Shown here piece by piece: positions 16,734 through 24,914 of a stretch of DNA of 59,723 bases. The stretch's first letter is position 1. Every line of letters starts with the position of its first letter. Below the pieces are notes generated by a model. The model was not told the DNA's origin. It saw nothing but the letters and a program-made list of their open reading frames with translations, and did no database searches. The DNA is from Prolixibacteraceae bacterium (GTDB lineage Bacteria > Bacteroidota > Bacteroidia > Bacteroidales > Prolixibacteraceae): the NCBI GenBank assembly GCA_018648265.1, contig JABGRN010000022.1:1-59723 (forward strand). The letters run 5' to 3'. Position numbers and translations under genes: made by a program.

Positions 16734-17645
16734 TCAATACAAACCCTCAACGCTTAAATAACGTTCACCAACATCGTAAGAAAAAGTTAAAATTCGCGAA
16801 CCTGCGGGTAATTCTTTTATTTTTTTAGCAACAGCTGCCAGCGACGCACCCGACGATATTCCAACAAATAATCCTTCAAGTTTAGCAGCTTTTTTAGCAA
16901 ATTCAAAAGCCTCTTCTTTACTAACCTGGATCGTACCATCTAATAAACTGGTATTTAGGTTTTCAGGAATAAAACCAGCACCAATTCCCTGAAGAGGGTG
17001 CGACCCGGAACTTCCACCTTCAATTACCGGACTTTCTTCCGGCTCAACTGCAAACACTTTTAGCTTAGGGAATTTCTTTTTTAATATTTCTGAAACCCCT
17101 GAAATATGTCCGCCCGTTCCAACTCCGGTTATCAGATAATCAATTCCTTCAGGAAAATCTTTGATGATTTCCAAAGCGGTATTTTTACGGTGGGCATCTA
17201 CATTGGCATCGTTTGTAAATTGTGAGGGAATCCATGAGTTTGGAATCGCTTTAGCAAGTTCTTCTGCTTTTCCAATCGACCCAACCATTCCTCTGTTTTT
17301 TGAAGTAAGAACCAACTCGGCACCAAGTGCACTTAAAACTTGTCGGCGTTCCACCGACATGGATTCGGGCATTGTTAAAATAATCCGATAACCTTTTACG
17401 GCGGCTACCAAAGCCAGGCCAATTCCTGTGTTTCCCGAGGTTGGTTCAATAATTACTGAGTCAGGTTTTAGTAATCCACGTGCTTCTGCATCTTCTACCA
17501 TCGAAAGAGCTATCCGGTCTTTTATACTTCCCCCGGGATTTGATTTTTCCACTTTTACCCAAACTTCATATTCTGCCGGGAATAAACGGTTTATCCGAAC
17601 ATGCGGCGTATTTCCAATAGTCTCCAAAATGTTTTGTGCTTTCAT
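16734..17645 (-). CDS. cysK: Cysteine synthase (O-acetylserine sulfhydrylase) (303 aa)
   Basis: A pyridoxal-phosphate enzyme that makes cysteine from O-acetylserine and sulfide. The PLP lysine is Lys42 in [22 protein letters not shown] binds the substrate carboxylate, and [10 protein letters not shown] holds the phosphate. Length is normal for CysK; the C terminus [12 protein letters not shown] is typical. A cysteine-rich small ORF and an intrinsic terminator lie between 130 and 270 bp upstream on the same strand, which suggests that transcription into cysK is controlled by attenuation. No cysE is adjacent. Confidence 0.95.
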   Translation of the reverse strand: MKAQNILETIGNTPHVRINRLFPAEYEVWVKVEKSNPGGSIKDRIALSMVEDAEARGLLKPDSVIIEPTSGNTGIGLALVAAVKGYRIILTMPESMSVERRQVLSALGAELVLTSKNRGMVGSIGKAEELAKAIPNSWIPSQFTNDANVDAHRKNTALEIIKDFPEGIDYLITGVGTGGHISGVSEILKKKFPKLKVFAVEPEESPVIEGGSSGSHPLQGIGAGFIPENLNTSLLDGTIQVSKEEAFEFAKKAAKLEGLFVGISSGASLAAVAKKIKELPAGSRILTFSYDVGERYLSVEGLY

Positions 17646-17774
17646 TTGTTAAAAAGTTGGAAGACGAAAGACAGAAGTCGGAAGGTTTTTTATGCCGACA
17701 TCGAATCTCCATTTCTTCAGTTATAAAATCTAATAGTATTTGCTAATTCATTTTTTGTCCCGTATTTTTAAATT

Positions 17775-17804
17775 AAAAAAGGCCTCCCTGTTTCCAGAAA
17801 AGCC
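17775..17804 (-). terminator. Intrinsic terminator in the cysK leader (candidate attenuator)
   Basis: On the minus strand GGCTTTTCTG (17804-17795) pairs with CAGGGAGGCC (17790-17781), with some G-T pairs, around a GAAA loop. Six T residues follow (17780-17775). It sits 130 nt before the cysK ATG and 31 nt after the stop of the small cysteine-rich ORF. Part of its 5' arm can alternatively pair with CAGGGAAAAG (17860-17851) inside that ORF, apart from a two-base bulge, which would break the terminator. Confidence 0.75.
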
Positions 17805-17834
17805 CTCGTTTATAATTAATAATAGTATTTCAAT

Positions 17835-17912
17835 TTATAATACGAAAACACTTTTCCCTGCTTTTGGAAAACAACAATAACACATGGTCATATTATTTTT
17901 AGTGCTTTTCAT
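17835..17912 (-). CDS. Putative leader peptide with Cys-Tyr-Cys-Cys upstream of cysK (25 aa)
   Basis: An ORF from the ATG at 17912 to TAA at 17835 starts MKSTKNNMTM, and codons 11-14 are TGT TAT TGT TGT (Cys-Tyr-Cys-Cys), then FPKAGK. Cysteine codons are rare in this window, so three in four positions directly ahead of a cysteine synthase gene is suggestive. With the terminator 31 nt downstream and a possible antiterminator pairing, it fits a ribosome-mediated attenuator: stalling at Cys codons when Cys-tRNA is scarce would leave the antiterminator strand free and let transcription reach cysK. This function is inference; translation of the ORF is not demonstrated. Confidence 0.5.
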   Translation of the reverse strand: MKSTKNNMTMCYCCFPKAGKSVFVL

Positions 17913-17955
17913 ATGGCTGGCAATATATGTAATTTTTATTGAATCTAAACAATAA

Positions 17956-17973
17956 ACATGATTTTTTTCATGT
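17956..17973. promoter_or_regulatory. Perfect inverted repeat upstream of the cysK leader
   Basis: ACATGA and TCATGT are separated by six T residues, forming an 18-bp operator-like site 44 bp before the leader ORF start. A weak promoter match (TTTA, then TATATTG) lies between. It could bind a sulfur regulator, but no family is assigned. Confidence 0.35.
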
Positions 17974-18000
17974 TTTTGAGTGAATATAAATTTAATGCAA

Positions 18001-18041
18001 AAACGAAACCATCCGATTATGTTGCAACTAAAACGGATGGT
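18001..18041 (-). terminator. Possible terminator of the ABC transporter operon
   Basis: ACCATCCG (18041-18034 on the minus strand) pairs with CGGATGGT (18015-18008) around an 18-nt loop and is followed by TTTCGTTTTT. It lies about 100 bp after the permease stop. The loop is long and the T tract is interrupted. Confidence 0.5.
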
Positions 18042-18107
18042 ATCCTTCTCAAATTAGAGAAAATTCCTGAACTTCCTCCACAACTGACGACTGCAACTGA
18101 GAACTGA

Positions 18108-18144
18108 GACTGAAAACTGCGACTGAAAACTGCGACTGAAAACT
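18108..18144 (+). repeat. 13-bp tandem repeat at the 3' end of the ABC permease gene
   Basis: GACTGAAAACTGC occurs at 18108 and 18121, with a third copy of 11 bp at 18134 that overlaps the permease stop codon (18145-18143). Related degenerate units (ACTGACGACTGCAACTGAGAA) precede it from 18082. Confidence 0.85.
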
Positions 18145-19483
18145 AATTCTTATACCTCAACCATTTTATCAGTTCTTTAATATTTACTTTTTTACCGTAC
18201 ATTAATAAACCAACACGATAAATTTTTGCTGCAGCTGCAATTGCTCCAACTGTTGTTAAAATTAGCAGGAACATTGAAAGAAGCAATTCCCATGTTGGAA
18301 TTCCGTACGGAACACGTGCCAACATTGCAACTGGAGCTGTAAATGGAATTATCGATGCCCAAAAAGCAACCGGTCCTTCCGGATTTCGTGCAATTGGAAA
18401 CAACAACATTATTGAAAGTATCAACGGAAATGTTACCGGAAGTACCATTTGTTGCGAATCTTCGTCGTTATCTACCGCTGCACCTACGGCGCCAAGTAAT
18501 GAACTATACAATAAATAACCGGCTAAGAAATAAAATACAAAAGAGAAAAGGATAAGTGGCAAATTCAGGTTGCCTATCATTTCCATAACTTCCATAACTT
18601 TATTTTGATCGGCGGCCTGTGCCATGGCAGGATTCATTTGCGATTGGGTTTCCATTAAACTTTGTCCCATTTCCTGAGCGGACTCTGGGGTAAAAAATGC
18701 TTGAACACCAATTAGAACCACAACACCAAGAACAATCCAAATGGCAACTTGTGTTAATCCAACCAGCGCAGTTCCAATAATTTTACCCGCCATTAACTGG
18801 CTTGGTTTAACCGACGAGATTATCACCTCAATAATCCGGCTTTTTTTCTCTTCCATAACACTGCGCATTACCATTGCACCGTACATAAACACGAAAAAGT
18901 AAATGATAAATCCCATTGCATAACTGGCAATAAATGCAATAGTTGACGAGCTTTTTTGGGTTTCGCCCGAATCAGAAATTTTTAATGTGTTTAGCTGAAC
19001 TCTGGTACTTGTACTTGCCAATCGTTCTTCCAAATCCGGAATGCCTGATTCTGCAATTACTTTTTGTCGCTTATCGTTTTCAATAAACCGGCTTAATTTT
19101 CTCTCAATCTGCTCACCCAATTCAATTGGAAGCTGTTTTTCAGAAATAAGCTGAGCTGTATTATTCGAATAAATATTTCCCGGAATATAAAGTAGGGCGT
19201 AAAAATCAGTGTTTTTCAAATTGGTTTTTAAATCCTGGTATTCTTCTTTCGGAATAAAATGATATTTAGTGTATTCTTCTTCTCCAAACTCGCCTAAAAA
19301 AAGTGTCGATTCATCGAAGACGGCAATTGTCCGTTCCTTTTTATCGTTGTTTAACGATAGAAAAATAATTAACGCAAACATTCCGGCAAAAAGGAATGGT
19401 ACAAGCAGCGTAAGAATTATAAACGATTTTTTCTTTACCCTTTTTAAATATTCATTTTTAAGTATGAGTAGTGTATTGTTCAT
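18143..19483 (-). CDS. ABC-2 type transporter permease, NatB-like (446 aa)
   Basis: A membrane component of an ABC exporter. One N-terminal membrane helix (KSFIILTLLVPFLFAGMFALIIFLSL) is followed by a large extracytoplasmic domain (residues 50-175), then five or six more helices containing the ABC-2 landmark MEEKKSRIIEVIISSVKPSQLMAGKIIGTALVGL. This layout matches NatB sodium exporters and related ABC-2 permeases. It follows the ATPase gene on the same strand, but 225 bp of palindromic sequence separates them. Substrate cannot be read from sequence. Confidence 0.88.
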   Translation of the reverse strand: MNNTLLILKNEYLKRVKKKSFIILTLLVPFLFAGMFALIIFLSLNNDKKERTIAVFDESTLFLGEFGEEEYTKYHFIPKEEYQDLKTNLKNTDFYALLYIPGNIYSNNTAQLISEKQLPIELGEQIERKLSRFIENDKRQKVIAESGIPDLEERLASTSTRVQLNTLKISDSGETQKSSSTIAFIASYAMGFIIYFFVFMYGAMVMRSVMEEKKSRIIEVIISSVKPSQLMAGKIIGTALVGLTQVAIWIVLGVVVLIGVQAFFTPESAQEMGQSLMETQSQMNPAMAQAADQNKVMEVMEMIGNLNLPLILFSFVFYFLAGYLLYSSLLGAVGAAVDNDEDSQQMVLPVTFPLILSIMLLFPIARNPEGPVAFWASIIPFTAPVAMLARVPYGIPTWELLLSMFLLILTTVGAIAAAAKIYRVGLLMYGKKVNIKELIKWLRYKN

Positions 19484-19571
19484 TTTTTTGGTTATTTATT
19501 TTTAATTATTTTTTGTCATCATTTTTGCTTTTAAGGCAAAAATGCTGCCAAAAAGGATTCCTGTGTTTTGT

Positions 19572-19693
19572 TAATCCCCGGATTAAAACCCGGGGTTAGT
19601 TATTGTTTTTTTATCTTTTTTTTACCTATTTGCAAATATTTATATTCCATAAAAAAGATAATTATTTTATTTTTCACTCTGCCCCTTGAGGGG
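19572..19693. repeat. Palindromic repeats between the ATPase and permease genes
   Basis: A hairpin (CCCCGG at 19576-19581 with CCGGGG at 19590-19595, flanked by TAA/TTA) and the palindrome CCCCTTGAGGGG (19682-19693) lie in the ABC operon gap. The second resembles the repeat inserted in hsdM at 695-710. They may stabilise or end part of the polycistronic message. Confidence 0.6.
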
Positions 19694-19708
19694 AGCTGGA
19701 AGGGGCTA

Positions 19709-20632
19709 TTATTTTTTGTTTGATTCTTCAACAGCTTTAATAAAAACATCATTCATGCTTGGAATTACTTCCTCGAAAGAGAGAATTTCAGATACCGGCA
19801 TGAGTGCCTGCAATAAATCGTTGTTTGAATTTCCGTTCAGATATTGAATGGTTAAATGATTTTCCTTTTCCATTTCAGAATGGCCGATTATTTTGTATTG
19901 TTGTCCAAGTGAATGATTTACATTATTATAATCGCCCCGGTACTTAATTTCATAAATGTTCGATTTATATTTCTCGCGAATTTTATCGGTTGGACCATCT
20001 TCAATTTTTACCGATTTGTTAATAAGTGCAATATCGTCGCACAATTCTTCAACCGAGCCCATATTATGCGTTGAAAAAATAACGGTTGCCCCGTCGTTTC
20101 TAAGCTGAAGTATTTCTTGTTTTATAAGATTTGTATTAATCGGATCGAAGCCACTAAAGGGTTCATCAAAAATCAGTAATTTTGGTTTGTGAACAACGGT
20201 AGTAATAAATTGTACTTTTTGCTGCATTCCTTTCGAAAGCTCTTCGACTTTTTTATTCCACCAAGCCATAATTTCAAACTTCTCGAACCACTGTTTTAAA
20301 TTTCGCGTGGCTTCCTGTTTGCTCAGTCCTTTTAATTGTGCGAGATAAATTGCCTGTTCTCCAATTTTCATTTTTTTATAAAGACCACGTTCTTCCGGCA
20401 AATAACCAATTTTCGAAATATCAGCTCGCGTTAGTTTTTGTCCGTTTAAAAATACTTCGCCACGGTCGGGAGCGGTAATCTGATTTATAATACGAATTAG
20501 CGTGGTTTTGCCCGCGCCGTTTGGACCAAGCAAGCCAAAAATACTCTGTTCTTTTACCGAAATGCTAACATCGGTTAATGCCTGAGTGGCGGCAAAAACC
20601 TTATCCACATTTTTTGCTTCAAATAATTCCAT
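19709..20632 (-). CDS. ABC transporter ATP-binding protein, NatA-like (307 aa)
   Basis: The ATPase that drives the permease at 18143. Walker A is GPNGAGKT at residues 36-43, the signature is LSKGMQQKVQ, Walker B is LLIFDEPFSGFDP, and the H-loop His is in STHNMGSVEE. The C-terminal extension after residue 215 (KIREKYKSNIYEIKYRGD... and a final EVIPSMNDVFIKAVEE) is typical of NatA-type exporters. It is the first gene of the pair and is divergent from the LytTR gene at 20821. Confidence 0.93.
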   Translation of the reverse strand: MELFEAKNVDKVFAATQALTDVSISVKEQSIFGLLGPNGAGKTTLIRIINQITAPDRGEVFLNGQKLTRADISKIGYLPEERGLYKKMKIGEQAIYLAQLKGLSKQEATRNLKQWFEKFEIMAWWNKKVEELSKGMQQKVQFITTVVHKPKLLIFDEPFSGFDPINTNLIKQEILQLRNDGATVIFSTHNMGSVEELCDDIALINKSVKIEDGPTDKIREKYKSNIYEIKYRGDYNNVNHSLGQQYKIIGHSEMEKENHLTIQYLNGNSNNDLLQALMPVSEILSFEEVIPSMNDVFIKAVEESNKK

Positions 20633-20820
20633 AAATATTTTCTTTTTAAGTATCGGTATTAACTAAAAAATTACACAGTTCAGAAATAGAACGCCCAAAA
20701 CTACAAGAAAGTTTTAATACGAAGGACTATTCAAAAAATTATATTTCTTAATATCTTTATCAAATAATTAATGTTCTATTTTAGAGGTCAAAATTAAAAT
20801 TTGGCGTTCAATAATAATAA

Positions 20821-21699
20821 ATGATTTTTAGTTTCACCAATATATTCTTGTGGTTAAAAAAACCATTCCCATTTATTGAAACAAATAAATCCAGGTTTCT
20901 TATTTCAATACTTTTTGGCTTGTTCGTTTTTCTTTTTTTAATTTCTTTTCAACCATTTGGAATAAAAGATATTGATAAAAATAAGCATTTAATAATTCTT
21001 GGCTATGGTGTAATTACCTCTGTTATTATGCTCGTGAATTTTTTTGTCTTTCCATTTTTTTTGAAAGCTACATTCAACCTGGGGAATTGGAATATTTTGA
21101 AAGAATTTCTTTTTATACTTTGGAACATTGTGATTATAAGTTTTTGCAATTGGAAATATAATCTAATTGCCAATGATGGAACTTTATTGCAACACAGTCT
21201 TTTTTCGTTTGTTGCAATCACAATAAGCGTGGGTATTTTTCCAACAATATTCCTAATTTTTTTTACTGAAAGAAACCTTTATAAAAAGAATAACGATAAA
21301 GCCAAAATACTAACATCAGGAATTGAGGCTTATAAAAAACAAGTTTCAAAAAATAACATTGTGACAATTAATTCTGACACTCAAAAAGATTCTTTTAGTG
21401 GTGAAATTAGTTCTATTCTATACGTTGCATCGGAAGGAAATTATTCACAAGTATTTTACAAGGTTAATAATTCAGTTGGGAAAAAACTGATTCGAATTTC
21501 AATGAAAAACATTGAAGAACAAATAGAACAGTTTAATACTTTGGTGAGATGCCACCGTTCTTATTTTGTAAATATCCGGAATGTAAAAAACGTAATGGGA
21601 AATGCACGGTCATCGTATATTATTTTAAACGATGTTGACTTTCAGGTTCCGGTTTCAAGGAACTTTTCAAGAGAACTGTTACTTAAATTTTCAGAATAA
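20821..21699 (+). CDS. Membrane-bound LytTR transcriptional regulator (292 aa)
   Basis: Four hydrophobic segments in residues 20-150 (including ISILFGLFVFLFLISFQPFG and GVITSVIMLVNFFVFPFF) precede a C-terminal LytTR DNA-binding domain (residues about 185-290: ISSILYVASEGNYSQVFY..., MKNIEEQIEQFNTLVRCHRSYFVNIRNVK). There is no receiver domain, so DNA binding would be controlled through the membrane part. It sits directly upstream of the TonB receptor gene, with a 147-bp gap, and is divergent from the ABC ATPase. It is a likely regulator of one of these neighbours. Confidence 0.88.
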   Translation: MIFSFTNIFLWLKKPFPFIETNKSRFLISILFGLFVFLFLISFQPFGIKDIDKNKHLIILGYGVITSVIMLVNFFVFPFFLKATFNLGNWNILKEFLFILWNIVIISFCNWKYNLIANDGTLLQHSLFSFVAITISVGIFPTIFLIFFTERNLYKKNNDKAKILTSGIEAYKKQVSKNNIVTINSDTQKDSFSGEISSILYVASEGNYSQVFYKVNNSVGKKLIRISMKNIEEQIEQFNTLVRCHRSYFVNIRNVKNVMGNARSSYIILNDVDFQVPVSRNFSRELLLKFSE

Positions 21700-21796
21700 A
21701 AGTTTCCTATTATAATTACCTTTTCGTCAATTTGTTGTCCCATTCATCCTGATAAAATCCAGTTTGTCACAATTTACTCCCATTCATCACAAAAGT

Positions 21797-21827
21797 TTTA
21801 AACGGATTTTAATAATTACTAAATTCG
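21797..21827 (+). promoter_or_regulatory. Possible promoter of the TonB receptor gene
   Basis: TTTA (21797-21800), 19 bp, then TAAATTCG (21820-21827) matches the Bacteroidota pattern with one mismatch per box. The start codon is only 20 bp downstream. Confidence 0.35.
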
Positions 21828-21846
21828 TTAAAAAAAACATCGATAT

Positions 21847-24222
21847 ATGAAAACAATAATTTCTTCTTTTTTTTTAATTGTGTTCTTCTTAAATGCAAAT
21901 TCAGCAAATTCTAACCAGGATTTAAAACAGATAATCCGTGGTGTGGTAGTTGACAAACAAACACAAATGCCACTTCCCGGGGCAAATATTGCACTACTAA
22001 ATTATATTCGCCCGGTAGGAACAATTACCAACGCAAATGGCGAATTCAGGTTAGAAAATATTCCTGTAGGCAGACAAGGAATCCAGATTAGTTTTATTGG
22101 TTACCATCAATTTTTTGCAAAAAATTTAATAGTGAATTCGGCCAAAGAAATTGTTTTGTTTATTGAGCTGGAAGAAAAAGTGGAAACTACAGAAGAAGTT
22201 ACCGTGATAGGAAATTATCGGAAAGATTTGGCAATGAACAAAATGGCAAGTGTAAGTGCACGTGCTTTTACTGTTGAAGAGACCGGTCGATATGCCGGGA
22301 GCCGGGAGGATGTTGCACGGATGGTAACAAATTTTGCCGGGGTTTCGGGTTTGAACGATCAACGTAACGATATAATTATCAGAGGGAACACGCCCGGTGG
22401 AATTCTTTGGCGCCTGGAAGATGTGGATATTCCGAACCCAAACCATTTTGCCGCAACCGGAACAACAGGTGGACCAATTGGAATGCTTAACAACAATACT
22501 TTACGCAACTCCGATTTTTTCACGGGAGCCTTTCCAGCGGAATATGCCAATGTATTTTCGGGCGTTTTCGATTTAAATATGCGCGAAGGGAACAACGAAA
22601 AATATGAATTTTTAGGTCAGGTAGGTTTTAACGGTTTTGAACTTGGTGCCGAGGGACCATTAAAAAAAGGGGGCAAAAGTTCGTTCCTTGCCAATTACCG
22701 ATATTCAACTTTGCAGGTATTCGATTTATTTGGAATTAGTTTTGGGACTGCCGGAATCCCAAAATATCAGGATTTAAATTTCAAAATGAATTTTCCACTA
22801 AAAAAGGGTAAAATTACCTGGTTTGGTTTGGGTGGAATTAGTACTATTTCGATGCTCGACAATGAAGAAAACAGTGCCGACCTTTATTCGAACGAAGGAA
22901 TGGATATTATTAATGGTTCCACATCTGCCGTTACAGGAATAAATTACACCCGTTTTCACAGCGAAAAATCATATAGCAAATTTGTTTTATCGTATGTTTT
23001 TCAAAATGCATCGACGACACTAGACACACTCAATTTTGAAGGTTTGCCAAATCCATATTACCGCGAAGATAATGTGGAAGAAAGATTAACTTTTAAATAC
23101 ATTTTTAATAAAAAATTTAACCGTCAATTGTCAAATCGTTCTGGTTTAACAATTGACAAATATGGCTTTAGTTTGAAAACAAAATTCTGGGACAACGGTT
23201 GGATAAACATGTTAGATAATAATAAATCGGTATTCGATGGTACAAATCTTTACCGGTCCTATTCTCAGTTTGTGTATAAATTTTCCGACCGGTTTCAGAT
23301 TAAACCCGGAATAAGTTTAATGTATTTTGGGTTGACTGAAGGTTTTTCAGTTGAACCTCGATTTGGCGCAAATTGGAACATCAGTCAAAATACAAGCCTA
23401 AATTTGGGTTATGGAATGCACTCGAAAATACAGTCCTTGGCAACCTATTTTTTGGAATCGGAAGATATAAATGGATCAATTGTTTTATCAAACCGGGACC
23501 TGGATTTCACAAAAGCACATCACTGGATTTTAGGTTTCGATGTTTTACTTGGCGAACAATTACGCCTAAAAACAGAAACATATTATCAATATCTTTTTAA
23601 TGTTCCGATTGAAATAGAACCTTCGTATTACAGCATATTAAACACAGGTGCAGAATGGGGTTTAAATACGCGCGATTTTCTTGTAAACAAAGGAGAAGGC
23701 TGGAATTATGGTGTTGAAATTACACTTGAAAAATTCTACCATAACAACTACTACTTTTTATGCACAGCATCTCTTTTCGATTCGAAATACATGGCAAGCG
23801 ACGGTGTAAAACGAAACACAGCTTTTAACGGTAAATTTGTTTTGAATTCACTTTTTGGTAAAGAATTCAAATTAAAAAAGAACGCAACTTTAGTTATTGA
23901 CACAAAAATTACCTGGGCAGGTGGAAAAAGATTTACACCAATCGATGTGGAAGCCTCCCGAAACAGTACTTCTGCATTTTCAACAGAATATTTTGAAGAT
24001 TTGGCCTACTCGGAACAGTTTTCAAATTATTTTAAAGCCGATGTTAAAATTGGTTTTAGAAAAGACGGCAAAAAAGTTTCGCAAGTTTGGGAGTTTTACA
24101 TTGAAAATGTAAGCAATCATAAAAATCCGCTAAACCAATTGTACAGCAAAAGTAAAGGGAAAATAGAAGTTATTAATCAACTAGGATTTTTCCCTTTGTT
24201 CAATTATAAAATTTACTTTTAG
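21847..24222 (+). CDS. TonB-dependent receptor with carboxypeptidase-like N-terminal domain (791 aa)
   Basis: After a signal peptide (residues 1-20) comes a CarboxypepD_reg-like domain (IIRGVVVDKQTQMPLPGANIALLN... FRLENIPVGRQGIQISFIGY, residues 28-110). A plug domain follows (SREDVARMVTNFAGVSGLNDQRNDIIIRGNTPGGILWRLEDVDIPNPNHF), and then a 22-strand-type barrel to the end. It imports an unknown ligand across the outer membrane with TonB energy. No SusD partner follows, so this is a stand-alone receptor of the kind that takes up siderophores, metals or small molecules. The C terminus (FFPLFNYKIYF) ends in Phe, as usual for barrels. Confidence 0.9.
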   Translation: MKTIISSFFLIVFFLNANSANSNQDLKQIIRGVVVDKQTQMPLPGANIALLNYIRPVGTITNANGEFRLENIPVGRQGIQISFIGYHQFFAKNLIVNSAKEIVLFIELEEKVETTEEVTVIGNYRKDLAMNKMASVSARAFTVEETGRYAGSREDVARMVTNFAGVSGLNDQRNDIIIRGNTPGGILWRLEDVDIPNPNHFAATGTTGGPIGMLNNNTLRNSDFFTGAFPAEYANVFSGVFDLNMREGNNEKYEFLGQVGFNGFELGAEGPLKKGGKSSFLANYRYSTLQVFDLFGISFGTAGIPKYQDLNFKMNFPLKKGKITWFGLGGISTISMLDNEENSADLYSNEGMDIINGSTSAVTGINYTRFHSEKSYSKFVLSYVFQNASTTLDTLNFEGLPNPYYREDNVEERLTFKYIFNKKFNRQLSNRSGLTIDKYGFSLKTKFWDNGWINMLDNNKSVFDGTNLYRSYSQFVYKFSDRFQIKPGISLMYFGLTEGFSVEPRFGANWNISQNTSLNLGYGMHSKIQSLATYFLESEDINGSIVLSNRDLDFTKAHHWILGFDVLLGEQLRLKTETYYQYLFNVPIEIEPSYYSILNTGAEWGLNTRDFLVNKGEGWNYGVEITLEKFYHNNYYFLCTASLFDSKYMASDGVKRNTAFNGKFVLNSLFGKEFKLKKNATLVIDTKITWAGGKRFTPIDVEASRNSTSAFSTEYFEDLAYSEQFSNYFKADVKIGFRKDGKKVSQVWEFYIENVSNHKNPLNQLYSKSKGKIEVINQLGFFPLFNYKIYF

Positions 24223-24342
24223 GCAACACTTCTTAAACAATATTCTACAAGCGGGATTTTTTTGGAAATTGAAATTATCTGTCGAAATCTTAGTGTTTAT
24301 TTCAATTTCTATTAATTAAGGATTTATGGTTTTCCACTCCCC

Positions 24343-24384
24343 ATTATGTCCATTCAAAAAAATGGGTGACCACTACCAATGACA
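24343..24384 (+). repeat. Short direct repeat with hairpin, copy 1
   Basis: ATTATG, a small hairpin (CCATT...AATGG), then GGTGACCACTACCAATGACA. The same layout recurs at 24620 and 24825 with compensating changes in the stem. Confidence 0.6.
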
Positions 24385-24399
24385 AATTTACTTTTTAAG

Positions 24400-24420
24400 A
24401 TCCTGAAACAAGTTCAGGAT
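24400..24420. repeat. Hairpin repeat ATCCTGAA-N5-TTCAGGAT
   Basis: A perfect 8-bp inverted repeat with a 5-nt loop. It has the appearance of a common intergenic palindrome and has no T tract, so it is not called a terminator. Confidence 0.6.
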
Positions 24421-24454
24421 TACGTTCCAATAAACAATGCTAATTAAAACGTCG

Positions 24455-24473
24455 TGCCGAATTCATTTCGGCA
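24455..24473. repeat. Hairpin repeat TGCCGAA-N5-TTCGGCA
   Basis: A perfect 7-bp inverted repeat with a 5-nt loop, immediately before the family 1 element. It is likewise an intergenic palindrome without a T tract. Confidence 0.6.
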
Positions 24474-24484
24474 TCTCATCTGTT

Positions 24485-24610
24485 ATACCAATTGTACTTT
24501 GAAATGCCGTGTGGCAATTTCGAAGTTTATAATGGTTAATGCCGATACTACAACAAAGGAGTATGCTGAGTAAAACGAAAGCATGCGACATTTGATTGTT
24601 AAATCGGTAT
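24485..24610 (+). repeat. MITE-like element, family 1 copy A (126 bp)
   Basis: It begins ATACCAATTGTACTTTGAAA and ends TGTTAAATCGGTAT. The outer 26 bp form imperfect terminal inverted repeats (about 18 of 26 match). The copy at 44014-44139 is the same length, inverted, and differs at only a few bases. It has no coding capacity, so it would need a transposase in trans. Confidence 0.85.
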
Positions 24611-24619
24611 TATTTGCTT

Positions 24620-24658
24620 ATTATGCCCAATAATTTTGGGTGAACTCTGCCAATGACA
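24620..24658 (+). repeat. Short direct repeat with hairpin, copy 2
   Basis: ATTATG, CCCAA-TAATT-TTGGG stem, then TGAACTCTGCCAATGACA. The tail matches copy 1 at 24343. Confidence 0.65.
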
Positions 24659-24684
24659 GATCTATGTAAAATATTGTCCCGTAA

Positions 24685-24815
24685 TGAATTACCAAATATC
24701 AAAAATACAAATATCAAAAAATTAAGTTTTTAAAACGATTCCATTTCAAAGAATTTAGAATTTTATTTAATTGGAATTTATTTGAAATTTGATAATTGTA
24801 TTTTGGTATTTCTGT
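24685..24815. repeat. AT-rich low-complexity palindromic sequence
   Basis: ACCAAATATCAAAAATACAA near 24690 is mirrored by TTGTATTTTGGTATTT near 24796. The rest is low complexity. It resembles the sequences at 14275, 43930 and 59600. Confidence 0.5.
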
Positions 24816-24824
24816 CATTATCTC

Positions 24825-24854
24825 ATTATGCCTAATAAAATTAGGTGAACTCTC
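24825..24854 (+). repeat. Short direct repeat with hairpin, copy 3
   Basis: ATTATG, CCTAAT-AAA-ATTAGG stem, then TGAACTCT. The stem differs from copy 2 on both sides so that pairing is kept. The CCAATGACA tail is missing. Confidence 0.6.
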
Positions 24855-24914
24855 AGACCGATTGTTCCCATGCTCGTAGTCGAAGGGTTTTGTTAATCGA
24901 TGTTGTTATTGATA

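Noticed and set aside
24343-24854. Possible CRISPR-like array
   Set aside because: The three repeats are spaced unevenly (277 and 205 bp apart), spacers contain other repeat families, and there are no cas genes in the window.
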